A stretch of 64,000 nucleotides of DNA from Sodiomyces alkalinus F11 (Eukaryota > Ascomycota > Sordariomycetes > Glomerellales > Plectosphaerellaceae), in contig NW_021167083.1 of NCBI RefSeq assembly GCF_003711515.1, positions 880,481-944,480 on the forward strand. The letters run 5' to 3'. The notes beneath the pieces are model-generated. The model searched no databases and was not told the origin of the DNA. It worked only from the letters and a program-made list of their open reading frames with translations. Made by a program: the position numbers and the translations under genes. Shown here piece after piece: positions 45,508-56,500 of this stretch (positions are counted from its first letter, which is position 1; every line of letters begins with the position of its first letter).

Positions 45508-46179
45508 TTAAACAAACAGTCCCGCGCCCAGAAAGTTAAGTACCACCCCCGTTCCAAGAGATAGGCCGCTATATAGAGCACTCTCCCCAAATTTCACTTC
45601 AATCCCTGATCCTTTGAGCTGCGATTTCAGAATGCCTATAGCTGCTACTAGAGATACGGCGATAAAGAGCGGGATGCACAGGCCAATAAACAACAGGACC
45701 TTCAACCATAGACAGAGAACCTGCCGCATCCATAAGACAGAGATATAAAGAACCACCACAAGGCTTACGATAACAAGATCAGACAGTATTATGTTGTCAA
45801 AGTTCACGCTCTTGATCATGCCCAATGCCTCGTTCAAGGGACCAAATTCAAGTCCACCAATTACGCTCCCCACCGTTTTAGGAACATCATGTAGATTGAA
45901 ACATTGCCGCGTGAAGTCTTGATATCCGAAGCAAGCTTCCTGAAACCCAAGGCTAAAGTTCGCTGGTATTGCGGCGCTGGAGTTACTCAGAAGTCGGAAA
46001 TCTGTGCCGTTAAGCTGCTTACTATAAGAGAATGTCACTTGAACGAGTTGCGAACCTACCTGGACTGTCAAAACGCCGTTGTTTCGCAGATTCTCGGCCT
46101 TCTGAAGGACGATGCCCAATCCCAAGTGGACTGATAGGGCTACAAGAGCAGCAAGGGTTAAAAAAAGCCTGATATACAT
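45508..46179 (-). CDS. SUR7/PalI-like four-segment membrane protein
   Basis: An intact 223-residue frame. Hydrophobic segments lie at about 4-24, 133-151, 160-186 and 200-222. Between the first two is an extracellular-type loop of about 105 residues with three Asn-glycosylation-like sites and two Cys (around 104 and 113). This layout, with one N-terminal segment, a loop with paired Cys and three C-terminal segments, fits the fungal SUR7/PalI group of plasma-membrane proteins (eisosome organisation or pH sensing). The signature is weak, so the family call is tentative. It is one of the few undamaged genes in the island. Confidence 0.6.
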   Translation of the reverse strand: MYIRLFLTLAALVALSVHLGLGIVLQKAENLRNNGVLTVQVGSQLVQVTFSYSKQLNGTDFRLLSNSSAAIPANFSLGFQEACFGYQDFTRQCFNLHDVPKTVGSVIGGLEFGPLNEALGMIKSVNFDNIILSDLVIVSLVVVLYISVLWMRQVLCLWLKVLLFIGLCIPLFIAVSLVAAIGILKSQLKGSGIEVKFGESALYSGLSLGTGVVLNFLGAGLFV

Positions 46180-46406
46180 CGTTTCCGGCGAAAGTATTCG
46201 GAACGCAAAGAAGCAGACTGATCCCGGCCATCAGCTTTATATCATGTGCCTTAAGCGCCTCGACGCGAAATCGAAATTCAAATCTAGTTTGTTGAAATTA
46301 AGAAGTTGAAAACCATCTAGCGTGACGTGGTTCCCTTTCTTATTTAAAGCGGTCGATCCTCCTTTCATGTCCACGGCATTGACACAGCACCAAGATCAAC
46401 GCTAAA

Positions 46407-47437
46407 ATGACTCCAGACTACGCAAGCTGCTTTATTACGCCTGTCGAACTTGCTGACTTGGATGACAAGATGGACACAGATGGGCTGCCATACGAGACGA
46501 TGGACTTAGATGTCCAAGATGCCACCTCCCACAGTCATGGATTGACAACTGACGCAGTGGAGATGACGAGTCCTATTACCGGCCCCAAGCGGGAACACCG
46601 ATCAGTTACTCGACAGAATCGGGTTGGCCGCTCCTTAACTTCCTCGAGATTAAAACCGAAATGGCGCAGGTCGCTCCTCATGCCTGACATCATTGCGACA
46701 GCGCCCCCGTGGAGTAGAATTGTGCGGAATTTGCTTAGCCCACAAGCGAGAACGCTCGATGGCAATAGCTAGATGAGCGTGCGCCACTGCTGGCGGCGCA
46801 TGTTGCAGAACTCCACCATGACGGGCCACGACGGCCAGGTTCAAGAGACCTTCAGATTTGTAGATAACATTATAGACTCGGGTGAAATGTACTGGTTATC
46901 GAGGGTCGCCTACTTACATCTAATAAGAATGCTAGCATATCTGAGCAGCACTGTTAAGGCGAACCGGGAGAGTGGCTGGCTGCACCTCCCGAGAGGGATG
47001 GGAAACGCCAGCCCTGCATTAGATATCTACCGTCGATCGCAGACCTCAGAGTCGGTTAGCGAATCGGCAAAGCGGGCCAAAAGGCGGCAGCGTATCGCTA
47101 GACGCTGGGTCGATCTCACGGGAGGGTCTCTTCTACTTGTGTTTGCTTACTCTAACAAAGCAGAAACGGTTATGTATTTGTATACGACATCCAAATTCAC
47201 GGACACGCTGACATCGTCTACAGTCGAAATTTTGCCGTCACAAATCGGACACTGAGGAACGTTTCAAGGAACTCTTTTGCTCAATTTCCCTCAGCATTAA
47301 CCCGAGCTTCCTGCGAGCTATCGCAACTCAGCGATCAAGCAGTCCGAGGGTTGCTTACGGATTCACAGATCGACCTAGCGTTTTCAAAGTTGGAATCTGT
47401 CCTCGTAGAAGCAGGGTTATTGCAAACTACCGACTAG
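46407..47437 (+). pseudogene. conserved fungal hypothetical, broken by amber stop and frameshift
   Basis: The frame from 46407 stops at TAG (46770-46772) and continues in the same frame from the next codon to 47,255. CAG to TAG, a C-to-T change, would explain the stop. Near 47,190-47,215 a frameshift occurs. A third segment then carries the C-terminal part, with Leu-Ser-Gln-Leu-Ser-Asp-Gln and Ala-Phe-Ser-Lys-Leu-Glu-Ser blocks, to a stop at 47,435-47,437. The middle has an Arg-Arg-Trp-Val-Asp-Leu-Thr-Gly-Gly-Ser-Leu-Leu-Leu-Val-Phe-Ala-Tyr-Ser core typical of a widespread uncharacterised ascomycete family. Function is unknown. Confidence 0.55.
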
Positions 47438-47504
47438 TGTGATGGGATTTTGTAAACATGCTTTATGCAGTAAAACGAGAATGGAAGCCTGGACCATATT
47501 TCGG

Positions 47505-47711
47505 GGGCATAGGGGATGCGAATTAAAGGATGTAGGGGATGTGATTTAGGGGATGTGATTTAGGGGATGTGAATTAAAGGATGTAGGGGATGCGAATTAA
47601 AGGATGTAGAGGATGTGAATTAAAGGATGTAAGGGATGTGAATTGAAGGATGTAGGGGATGTGATTGAGGGGATGTAAGGGATGTAGGGGATGCGAAGTA
47701 AAGGATGTAGG
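47505..47711. repeat. GGGGATGT minisatellite
   Basis: About nine imperfect copies of a unit of roughly 23 bp (GGGGATGTGAATTAAAGGATGTA) and shortened forms of it, all in one orientation. It ends where the LINE tail begins. It is G-rich on the plus strand but does not match the fungal telomere repeat TTAGGG in period. Confidence 0.9.
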
Positions 47712-47717
47712 GAACGT

Positions 47718-48496
47718 ATTGGATTGGATTGGATTGGATTTATTCATAGTCTGTCCCAGCCGCCCTATTAGAGTTGAAGCTTTGAACTTATGATACAAGT
47801 GTGTCTCTTCTTTCTCACTATTGCAGCAGGCATAAGCTACTTGTAGCCGTGGCTATTGTCTCCCTGCTGCCTAATGACAATGGCTGCCTACTAGACAGCC
47901 TCCTCAGTGACACATGGTTTTGGGATCCAACTATTAAGCAGCTATGCAGCGTGCAATTCAAAGTGTAGGTTTTTCCACTTCTTCCTGGGAGGTTGGCTTT
48001 TCTATACAGGAATATTCTCGTCTGCCAACAAGTTGTTCCTGTCTGAGTTACTACCCTCCAGCTCTAGCGTAGTTACCCCTTTGCTAATAGTCTTTCTACT
48101 CGTTCTATACCTATAACTTATTAGGCCTTTCCTGGCCCTCTTATTCTTCTATATAATACTAATTACTCGTCCTTACCCATTCTCATCGATTTGATGCTGG
48201 ACCAAATCCGTGTTGAAGAAAAGGAACAGAACAGGCGACAGCGGTGAACCCTGAGGTAGCCCAGCTTGAGGCAGGGAGCGAACCTCCGAGTCCTGGCCGT
48301 TGACCTGAATGCTTGCTGTCTGTTGCGAACAGAATGCATCAACCCACTCCACCAGCTTTTCCAGGATCCCTCTCGCCTTGAGTCTCTGAAGGAGTCTTTC
48401 TTTATACACTCCGTTGTATGCGCCTTTGACGTCGAAACTGACCAGGCTGGAGACTTTTCTCTTCCTCCATGCTCTGTAGATTTGATATGGCATTAG
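47718..48496 (-). mobile_element. 5'-truncated, internally deleted LINE (Tad/I-like)
   Basis: On the minus strand a 106-residue fragment (48173-48493) carries reverse-transcriptase motifs: Ser-Phe-Asp-Val-Lys-Gly-Ala-Tyr-Asn-Gly-Val (metal-binding motif A) and Gly-Leu-Pro-Gln-Gly-Ser-Pro-Leu-Ser-Pro (motif B). The catalytic YADD/YVDD part that should follow is absent, so there is an internal deletion. The 3' end has AATAAA (47,739-47,744) followed by four and a half copies of an ATCCA unit (47,718-47,740), the kind of short-repeat tail seen on LINEs that do not end in poly(A). It is inactive. Confidence 0.8.
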
Positions 48497-48614
48497 GTTG
48501 CTATATGAGATCTCGGAATGTACAATCGTAGCACCAAGGTGTAATTAACATTGTTGGACTCTTAATTCGCGAAAGAAATTGAATTTGTGCCTCCTCTTGT
48601 CCTAAATAATCTCC

Positions 48615-50180
48615 TCAGACTGTACTCGGCAAATCTTGTAATCGGCTAGGTCCATTCACAACTCGCCACCATTGCCCCGAGCTGATCGTGTTACTGTCTT
48701 GATCAAAATCGTTAGGTCCGAGTGTCCAGCTTCCATGGTTAACAGCAATATCTCCATGAATGTTTTGATCCAGCATCATTTCCGCAAAAGGGGCCGTAGC
48801 TTCTGTCTCGGTCGTATTGTGTAAGCCCCCTTGTTCTGATTCTCTAGACAGCTGCCCGCACTCCTTGTCATCTGATGTGCCTGAGATGAATGCCCTCCCC
48901 CTTGATTCATCACTGTAAGGTTTTGGAAGAGCAGGTATCTTGTGTAATTCTAGTCATCAGGCTCAACGGATCATTGGTATCTTGGCATTGAATGCCTGTT
49001 GCGTTATTGGAGCCTGAAATAAGCATTTTGTCTCGTGACACTAACTCATTTTGATGGTCGCTGTGCGTTTGGATGGCAGAGTTCGATGTCGTCATTGGCT
49101 CATGCGGACCAAGTGAACATGAGTCGGGGCTGTGCGGACAAGCAACTACTATCTCCTCGGCAACAGCAGTCCCTAGTGCGAATCACCACAGTCAGTAAAG
49201 AGATCATGGTTGCTTCGGGAAACATACCGACCGGTAGGCTCGCATCTTGAGGGTTGCTGGACTTAAACACGCGATACCCATTCTTCAAGGCGTGTCAAAA
49301 CCTTTCGTTGTTAAGTTCAGCCATTTCCTTATTACAGCCATTGACTCGGATACCGAAGGCTTCAATCACTGCCGGCAAGGCCGCTGATGAGCCTCCATGG
49401 GAATAACCCCTTAGATGCGACCCGGCTGCTACGGCCGCTTTGTATGGAAAATGAACGTCATGCTCATCACACCTTAGGATAAACCAATCGCTACCGTACT
49501 GAAGAATTCGGTGTTTATACTTGGCGTTTCCATCGTCGTAGAGCTTGTCGAAGTCGATAGTTTTCTTGGACAACCCAGGAATTGGGCTTGTGCTCCCCTT
49601 TCGGAGTCGTTTCCCCTGGTGCTCGAGGTCTTCTTCTGGTGGCCTCTTCGCCATAGAAGAAGCGACGGATGTGGGCGATACAGGGTGACTGCCTGACTCA
49701 GCTGTCAAAGACTGACTGCATGCGGGGATTGCGTCCTCGTGAGGCCTAACAGCTAGGGCTTCTTCTCGAGAAACAGAAGGGGCGGCAGTCGATATGTCCG
49801 GATCTCCTGCGCAAACGAATTCAAGCTGTGAAGTTAGCCTTAGCTCTCAGGTCTACGTAACCGCTACTAACCAGACGCTGACTACTTGGCAAGACAGCCA
49901 CTCTATGCGCATACTGAACAGATATTTGGTAGTTTTCCTCCAGCTCAGAAAGCCTTCTGAGAGTAGATTCCTCCTCTCGCTTCCATGTTTGCATCAGATC
50001 CTCTAGTTTCTTCAGGCTCTCTCGGTTCGCCGTGATCTTGTTCTGCAAAGCAGGTTTTTCCACGTCTAGGACAGCTTTGGCGGCAGCCTCTTGCTCAATT
50101 GCGCCGTGGCGGACTGTCTCAAGCTCACGGCCGAGCCGCTGGACAGCGGCTTCAACTTCTGCGGGTAATGGCATCGCCAT
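48615..50180 (-). pseudogene. coiled-coil protein with fungal KYKHRI-type domain, TGA-interrupted
   Basis: Several exons. Exon 1 (from 50180) codes a coiled coil of about 110 residues. An intron of about 55-65 nt ending GCGCAG precedes the exon with the Lys-Tyr-Lys-His-Arg-Ile-Leu...Cys-Asp-Glu-His-Asp-Val-His-Phe domain (about 49,420-49,520). The domain is cut by an in-frame TGA at 49,295-49,297, after which the same frame continues with His-Ala-Leu-Lys-Asn-Gly-Tyr-Arg-Val. CGA-to-TGA is the likely change. A further intron (GTATGT...ACTAG) joins the next exon. A possible last intron (GTTAGT...TTACAG, 133 nt, phase-consistent) leads to a final exon ending at 48,615. Without it the product ends at 48,910. 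The role is unknown. Confidence 0.55.
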
Positions 50181-50844
50181 CTTGGAATATTGAGTCTGAA
50201 ATGGCTTCTGGATAATGAATGAGAGAAAACAGGTTGCCTACGCAAAGGGTAGATGGAGGTTCCGAGCCATTCTTGGTCCAACGTCCTGTTGCCAGGGTTT
50301 GGGTGCTGTTGTTGGTTGGTTCTCAGTCCTGTAATTAACAGCCACATTAGCGTTCGGGGAATGGAATGCTAGCTTCCAATTGGTGTACAAATCTCCACGA
50401 CACTTTAGAAAGCAACGAACGATGTTGTATTACAATGTTGTAGTTGAGCGGGACTAGATAGGCGCTATTGACCTTAGTTTACCAGAGTGTCGGGATAAGC
50501 GTTCTAGACTTGATCCTACTGGCCTGAGCAGAGTTGAAAAGTCCTCTCATTCAAGTCCGGGTGGAGACGCCACTCGAAATACGGCTGAGAATTTGAGAAG
50601 AGACCTACCCAGAACCTCGAATTATTGAGATCGCCATGTGAGACAACGAGGAGGTATCGGACGATGAGTACTTCGCATTTATTGCTAAGCTCCTGCTAGA
50701 AATAATGCGAGAAGCATATTCTTACATACCATCAGCCCCATTACCTAGCAATTGATTCCTGACTCTACCTTTAACGCAAATTTCCAAAATTTCTCCCCTT
50801 CACGAGCGAGTTGAGCCGGAGACATCTACGAGGGGCCCGCGGTC
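50181..50844. other. intergenic with possible kinase remnant
   Basis: No intact gene is visible. On the minus strand near 50,600-50,680 a short stretch reads Val-Ser-His-Gly-Asp-Leu, reminiscent of an APH catalytic loop, but the Asn position is wrong and the frame is short. Confidence 0.35.
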
Positions 50845-51075
50845 GTGATCGACTCCAGAGTGGCCTGCATTCGACCCGTGGTCAAAGACGCCGTCTCATC
50901 TGTTCCGGCTTTGGACAACTTTTCTTATATAGATATCTACAGAGAGTACTTCGTCCCCGGGACGTTCGGCTTCGGCGGCGATTTTGAGGGTATTCCCGTC
51001 AAAAACATCAGTTCTCAACCCAAATGGCGCTTCTACTGCGTGGTATTCGCCAAAGGCGCTACCGAGCATGGCTGA
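50845..51075 (+). pseudogene. fragment of a fungal multi-pass membrane-protein family
   Basis: A 76-residue frame whose start (Ile-Asp-Ser-Arg-Val-Ala-Cys-Ile-Arg-Pro-Val) resembles the ectodomain block of a large uncharacterised fungal membrane-protein family. The upstream bases extend the same frame with Glu-Gly-Pro-Ala-Val-Val. No membrane segments or intact ends are present. Confidence is low. Confidence 0.3.
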
Positions 51076-51775
51076 AATTATCGATCAGCTCAGCACATGG
51101 TGGGAAACTCCGGTTCATATGGCACGTCTACCAAGGCATGCCTATTCTCAATTCCTCGATAATCCCCAGTACATACGACAGCATCTTTCTCATGTTTAAT
51201 TGAAGTGGCGAGTTGGGAACCTGGCAACCCATGATACGAATGTTTGGCAAGGGCAGCATCAGCAGCGACGGCAGGTGGTGGGAGATTACCGCTCGAAACT
51301 GGACTGAATCCACAGACGGTATATAGTCCCGTATAGATGCGAACACTCACACGTCGAGTGCTGGATGCGGCAAAATGTTTTGAGGCAGTGTGCTCGGGAC
51401 TCTTCATTGATACAGAGCGCAATGGGATTGGGGCACTTCTCGATCGGTTCGTCGTTCATGTCTGATATTGTAGTCCGAGCGTAGCCATCCCGTTCTTCCA
51501 GCCGAAGGTTGCAGGAGGGGAAGGTCGGGTGCCCTTGAGGACCGTCAGCTCCATAGAATTGGCTGTAGCACGGCTGCTGTCTGAAAAGGGAGATAATGGG
51601 AAGTCGTCATTATGAGAGCGTTGGCGTTTTGGAGGATGGAATTGATCTGTAGAGGTGTTGCTTCTGGCTCGGCGTTGTGGGATGCATCTAGATCCAGATA
51701 AGTGTATGTTGTGTATTAGACAGAGCTTCGTCTTCTTCTTCTTTTTTTCATTTTACTATAACTATAACAACAACG
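51076..51775. other. intergenic, no supported gene
   Basis: Short frames on both strands lack any domain. The stretch ends at the Mutator-like ORF. Confidence 0.4.
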
Positions 51776-52500
51776 ATGGCCGACGATCGACCCTGCGGCT
51801 CCACCCTGCCGAAGGAGGTTTTTGCTTCTAAAGAAGATGGCCACACAGCTCTGATCGCTCACGCCTACTCTAACGGTTATAGCCTCGTTATACACGAACA
51901 GTATCCTCGTGGCGGCGAGCCGATGCGTATCACGTACCGCTGTGGGAAGGGAAGAGCCTATACGCCTCGAGATTCACAGACCCATGAATCTAAACGCCGG
52001 AAGGCCACGTCGCAGATGACCTCTTGCCCCTTCAAGGTTAATCTACGTCGTCGTGATAGCGGTTGGGTTATTGAAGCTATTATCAAACGCGGCGGCGAGG
52101 CACCTTCACATAACCATAGCTGATCCAGGCGAGTGCTTTTTCTCAGTTTCGGAAGCAAGGGCTCGCGGCACACAAGGATGAGATCGTTACTATGTGGAAT
52201 AGTGGTATACGGCCCCGCGAGATTGTGATGAGGCTCCGAAATCCTGAACCTAATAAACAGGCCCTTGAAGTAACGACCTCCGATATCATGAACTTACTGG
52301 CGCGTCACGCCGGGACGAGCTTGCTGGCAGGACCCCGATTCAGTGGCTATACGAGGTGAGTATATCGTCGCCACTAATCATCTAAACACATACTGATTTA
52401 TTAGCAAATCAATACACAGGACTTCTTCTTCCGCGATCAACGCGATGGCTCGAATCGTATCCAATGCCTCTTTATCACGCCAAAGTCCGCCCTTGCCCTC
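51776..52500 (+). mobile_element. Mutator-like (MULE) transposase N-terminal relic
   Basis: The first frame (115 residues) is a FAR1/WRKY-GCM1-like DNA-binding module: a Tyr-Arg-Cys-Gly-Lys-Gly strand, then Thr-Ser-Cys-Pro-Phe-Lys-Val, ending His-Asn-His, as in fungal MULE transposases. A one-base deletion after it moves the continuation (Ala-Phe-Ser-Gln-Phe-Arg-Lys and Ile-Val-Thr-Met-Trp-Asn) to another frame. A second shift occurs near 52,340, then an intron with GTGAGT and TTTATTAG borders, then Asp-Phe-Phe-Phe-Arg-Asp-Gln-Arg-Asp-Gly-Ser. The DDE catalytic domain is missing: the sequence switches at about 52,500 to the antisense of another broken gene. Confidence 0.65.
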
Positions 52501-53162
52501 CTAGAAGTCGGCCTCGTGGGTAACCAGCGCGGCGTACGAGAATAGGAAGCCAAGAGCGCACTTCAGAGCTTTTGCTTACACTCCGGGACGTGTTCCAAGA
52601 CACCTTCCGGGGATCCTGGGGCGTCTTCTGCGCGCCTCCCGGGGCTGCCATCTTCCGCGGGACAATGACAAGAGTGGGCACACGAGAGATGGCACGTCCA
52701 GAAGCGCGGCTCGAGCAGGAAGCGCGGCAGAGGCTTGAGAAATATCCGACCAGTCGTCCACACGAGATGCATGTCGATGCGCTCCGTGACAAAGACGTCC
52801 CGCGACAGCAAGAGCTGGTGGTGGAGCTGACATGGCGGCATGGGCCGACCGGCGATCCACAGCCAGCCGAGAATATCGGTCAGCCGTCGCAGGTCGAGTT
52901 CCTTTTCGACGCAGGCCCTGACGTCACGCCTCGCCGCAACGAGGTCATCGGACTTGGTGCGGAAGGACGCGGGTAGCAGCGACAGGAGCTCGTCGCCTCT
53001 AAACGGAGGCGCGTCGGAGGTATCGGTGTTATAGTCGAGTGGCCGAACGGAGAAAGGCGACGGGGGACAAGCCCGGCACGACGGAGAGCAAGGGTCATCC
53101 GGGTCCGTTGCGCGTCCATCACGTGCCCGTTTTGTGTCGTTTGCTGCTGCGAGCATCGGCAC
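52500..53162 (-). pseudogene. broken fungal membrane-protein family gene (N-terminal half)
   Basis: A frame from about 53,162 downstream carries the conserved N-terminal part of an ascomycete family: Pro-Phe-Arg-Gly-Asp-Glu-Leu-Leu-Ser-Leu-Leu, Glu-Lys-Glu-Leu-Asp-Leu-Arg-Arg-Leu, Trp-Leu-Trp-Ile-Ala-Gly-Arg-Pro, and Arg-Ile-Phe-Leu-Lys-Pro-Leu-Pro-Arg-Phe-Leu-Leu. After a stop at 52,563 another frame adds Ala-Leu-Gly-Phe-Leu-Phe-Ser-Tyr-Ala-Ala-Leu-Val (about 52,510-52,555), the usual next block, and then ends at the MULE junction. The C-terminal membrane segments expected for the family are absent. Its biochemical role is unknown. Confidence 0.6.
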
Positions 53163-53581
53163 GTCGAGAGGGAATAGTCTGCTTAGCTCGATTCGAGTAC
53201 TCTTCTCCGCGCCAAGTTGCCGTACGGAAACTAGTAACTGTGCTGTGCGAGTTTCGTGAGGGCTGGGCAACGGAGGGTGAGAGAGCATTCCCAGAAACGC
53301 CGCCAGGCTCTAGAGGATGTCGTGGCATGTCGGCCTATTGGGCTGTCGTTCTGCCCCTGGTTGAGCCTTGCGTCGAAGCGGCGATAGGGAAACGATTGGA
53401 CCAGAAATGCAGCCCCAGACCCAGCCGCACGCGCTTGGCCACGCATTATTACCTTCCCCTCATTAAGAACAAGCTCCCGTTCGACTGTTCCTACCATGCC
53501 TCGCTGGAGCCATTCAGTATTTCTATTATTTGCAATCCAGGAAGCTCGTAGGCAGAGTTAGAGTCCCCCCAAGCTTATGGT
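53163..53581. other. spacer between two pseudogenes
   Basis: About 420 bases with overlapping minor frames and no recognisable domain. The 5' flanks of the minus-strand membrane-protein relic and the plus-strand NLR relic lie here. Confidence 0.4.
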
Positions 53582-56500
53582 ATGCTAGCCCTTCCCCACA
53601 CGCGGTCCGTATTAACCCGTCGCGCAGGCCACCAGGACCCACGAGCGTGGCTTGGGCCTCCGCCAAGTGTGGCCACCCGATACGAGCAATACCTCCACCA
53701 TCGAGTAAGTGCTAGGCTGCCCACGGACAGCTTTGGGAATGCGCCCCGCCTGACGCCTGCTAGCATTATCGCCATCCACGGCCTCGGCACGCAATCGCCG
53801 AGAACGTGGGTGTTCAAGAAAAAGGACGGGTGCGAGGTCAATTGGCTCGCCGACCAGACAATGCACCAGCGGCCGTGCCCGAGGCCAGCATATTCACATA
53901 CGACTGGGATGCGAACTACTTCGAAGATGCGCCAGTACAGACTCTCCTGGGCCACGCCGACTCCCTCCTTGCCCACGCGAAAGAGAACCAGTCGGTTTCG
54001 AAGCGGCCGGTCATATTCGTTGCGTCTTGCTTCGGAGGGCTCGTCCTGGCCGAGGCCTTGACTCGAGCCGCCCAGGAGGGCAGTCGCTACCGCCAGGTCC
54101 TTCATTCGACCGCCGGCATCGTCTTTCTCGCCACCCCCTTCCAGGGCGCCGATGCCCGCCGGGACGCCCAGTGGCAGGTGATCGTCGGCGGCATCATGGG
54201 GGAGGATACGTCGGACCGCCTGGTGCAGGACCTGGATCGGAAACACGATTTAGTTCTCCAGCGAGTGCAGAAGTTCGCCGAAGTCATAGACGCCGATTCT
54301 ATCCGCCTGCCCGTCTACTGCTTTTACGAAACGAAGAAGACCGAAATAGTCAGGCGTGTGCTGTCGTCAGGACTGGCAGCCAAGTTCTCAACCCGCTTCA
54401 CACGCAAGATAGTTCGTTCTTTCTCTTGCCGTTCTTGCTCCTTTTGCTAACATGGTCAGCTCGTCAGCGAGTCTTCCGCATGCCTTCATGGCTTTCCTCG
54501 TCATGGTCTCAACGCGACACATTCCGGAATGAACAAGTTCGACGGTCCGCACAGTTCAAACTTCAAGTTAGTCAAGGCCGCCGTTCAAGAGCTCGCCAAA
54601 AACGCGCCGTCAGCAATAAGCCGGCGGACATGCGCCGTGCCGGGCCATTGGACCGTGCCTTTCCGTCGAAACCAAGACGATAAGAATGAGAAATGCCTGA
54701 AGGATCTTCACGTAACCGATCCCCGCGAAGACAAGAAGCGTATCCAAGATACCAAGGGCGGCCTCCTTAGGGACGCTTACCGCTGGGTCCTTAACCACGC
54801 CGACTTCCTGCAGTTTCGAGACGATCCCAATAGTCAGCTGCTCTGGATCAAGGGCTATCCTGGCAAGGGCAAGACGATGCTTGTGCGGTATCATCGACGA
54901 GCTGGGGAAAGAGCCTTCGAACCAACTGTCCTACTTCTTCTGCCAGGCCACCGCGAACCGGCTCAACAACGCAACGGCTGTGCTACGAGGTCTGATCCTT
55001 GACCTCGCTCGGCAGCACCCGCAACTCGTCTCGTACGTCCGAGAGAAGCATGATTACGTGGGCAAGGAGCTGTTTCACAACGATAACGCCTGGCAAGCCC
55101 TCACGGGTATATTGACGGCTATGCTAAACGACGCGTTGTTAGAACGTGCGATCCTGATTATTGACGCCCTTGACGGGTGTGAGACGGGCCGGCCTCAGCT
55201 CCTGCACTTTATCACTAGCTTCACTAGCTCTACCTCCCGCGTCAAGTGGATCATCTCGAGCCGTAACTGGCCAGATATTGAGAGGCAGTTAGAGAAGGCT
55301 ACGCAAAAAGTCAGGCTGAGCCTCGAGCTGAACGGAAACTCGATTAGCAGTGCTGTTACCTTCTATATCCAGTACAAGATGGCGCAATTGGTGTCCAAGA
55401 AGAAGTACGACGAACGAACGAGGGACGCCGTCCAAAGCTACTTGGTTGCCAATGCCGATGGGACTTTTCTCTGGGTCGCCTTAGTCTGTCAGGCGCTCGC
55501 CGATACCAATGTCCGAAAACGACACACGATGCAGATGCTGAACTCGTTTCCGCCCGGCCTGGATGCTCTGTACGAGAAAATGCTAAATCATACTCACGTC
55601 AAACGATGCAGCTCTTTGCAAGGACGTCCTGGCAATCGCCTCGGCCGTGTACCGTCCAGTTACCTCAAAGGAACTACAGGGTCTCATCGAATCGATGGAG
55701 GATGTCGATGAGGACGAAGTCGAGGAAATCATTGGATCCTGCGGCTCTTTCCTGACTCTACGAGAAGGCGTCGTCTATTTCGTGCATCAATCAGCCAGGG
55801 ATTTTCTTCTTAATATAGCCCTGGATAGGATCATGCCCCAAGGCATCGCACAGTGCCACCACGCCATCTTCTCTAGGTCGCTCGAAGCGCTGCAAAAGAC
55901 TCTCCAGCGCGACATTTATGATATTCGAGACCCTGGATTATCTAACGACCAGATCACCCCACCAGACCCCGACCCGTTAGCTTCCATTCGCTATGCCTGC
56001 ATCTATTGGGTCGAACATCTGGACGAATTTTCCCGCCTAACGAAGGCTGACAACGACCTGGCCGAAGGCGGATCCGTTGATACATTTCTCAGGAGCAAGT
56101 TCCTTCAATGGTTGGAAGCGCTTAGTCTGTCGCGCAGCATGTCGGAGGTGGTGATAGCCATGCACAAGTTGCAAGCAATTACTACTGTACGTGCCATTTA
56201 TCAGTTACTGGGAGTATGAGCTGACGAATGCAGCAGACCGCAGCCTCGATTAATGTCAAAGCACTCGCCCAGACGCACTACGATTCATTCTCTCTCATCG
56301 AACCGCAGTTAGGGTTGCTCCACTGCAAGTATACGTATCAGCCCTCGTCTTTAGTCCCTTTTGCAGCGAGGTCAGAAAATTATACACAACAGAGCTGCCA
56401 GAGTGGATTAAATTGAAGCCTGTTATGCAAGAGACATGGAGCCCGTGCCTTCAGACGCTCGAGGGCCATAGCGGCCCGGTCGACGCCGTCGCCTTCTCGC

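Noticed and set aside
47505..47711. Interstitial telomere repeats
   Set aside because: The unit is about 23 bp built on GGGGATGT and does not contain tandem TTAGGG.
47505..47711. CRISPR-like array
   Set aside because: Repeats are contiguous and imperfect with no unique spacers, and the organism is a fungus.
50600..50680. Second APH-type kinase on the minus strand
   Set aside because: Only a His-Gly-Asp-Leu string is seen; the Asn spacing is wrong and there is no surrounding kinase sequence.
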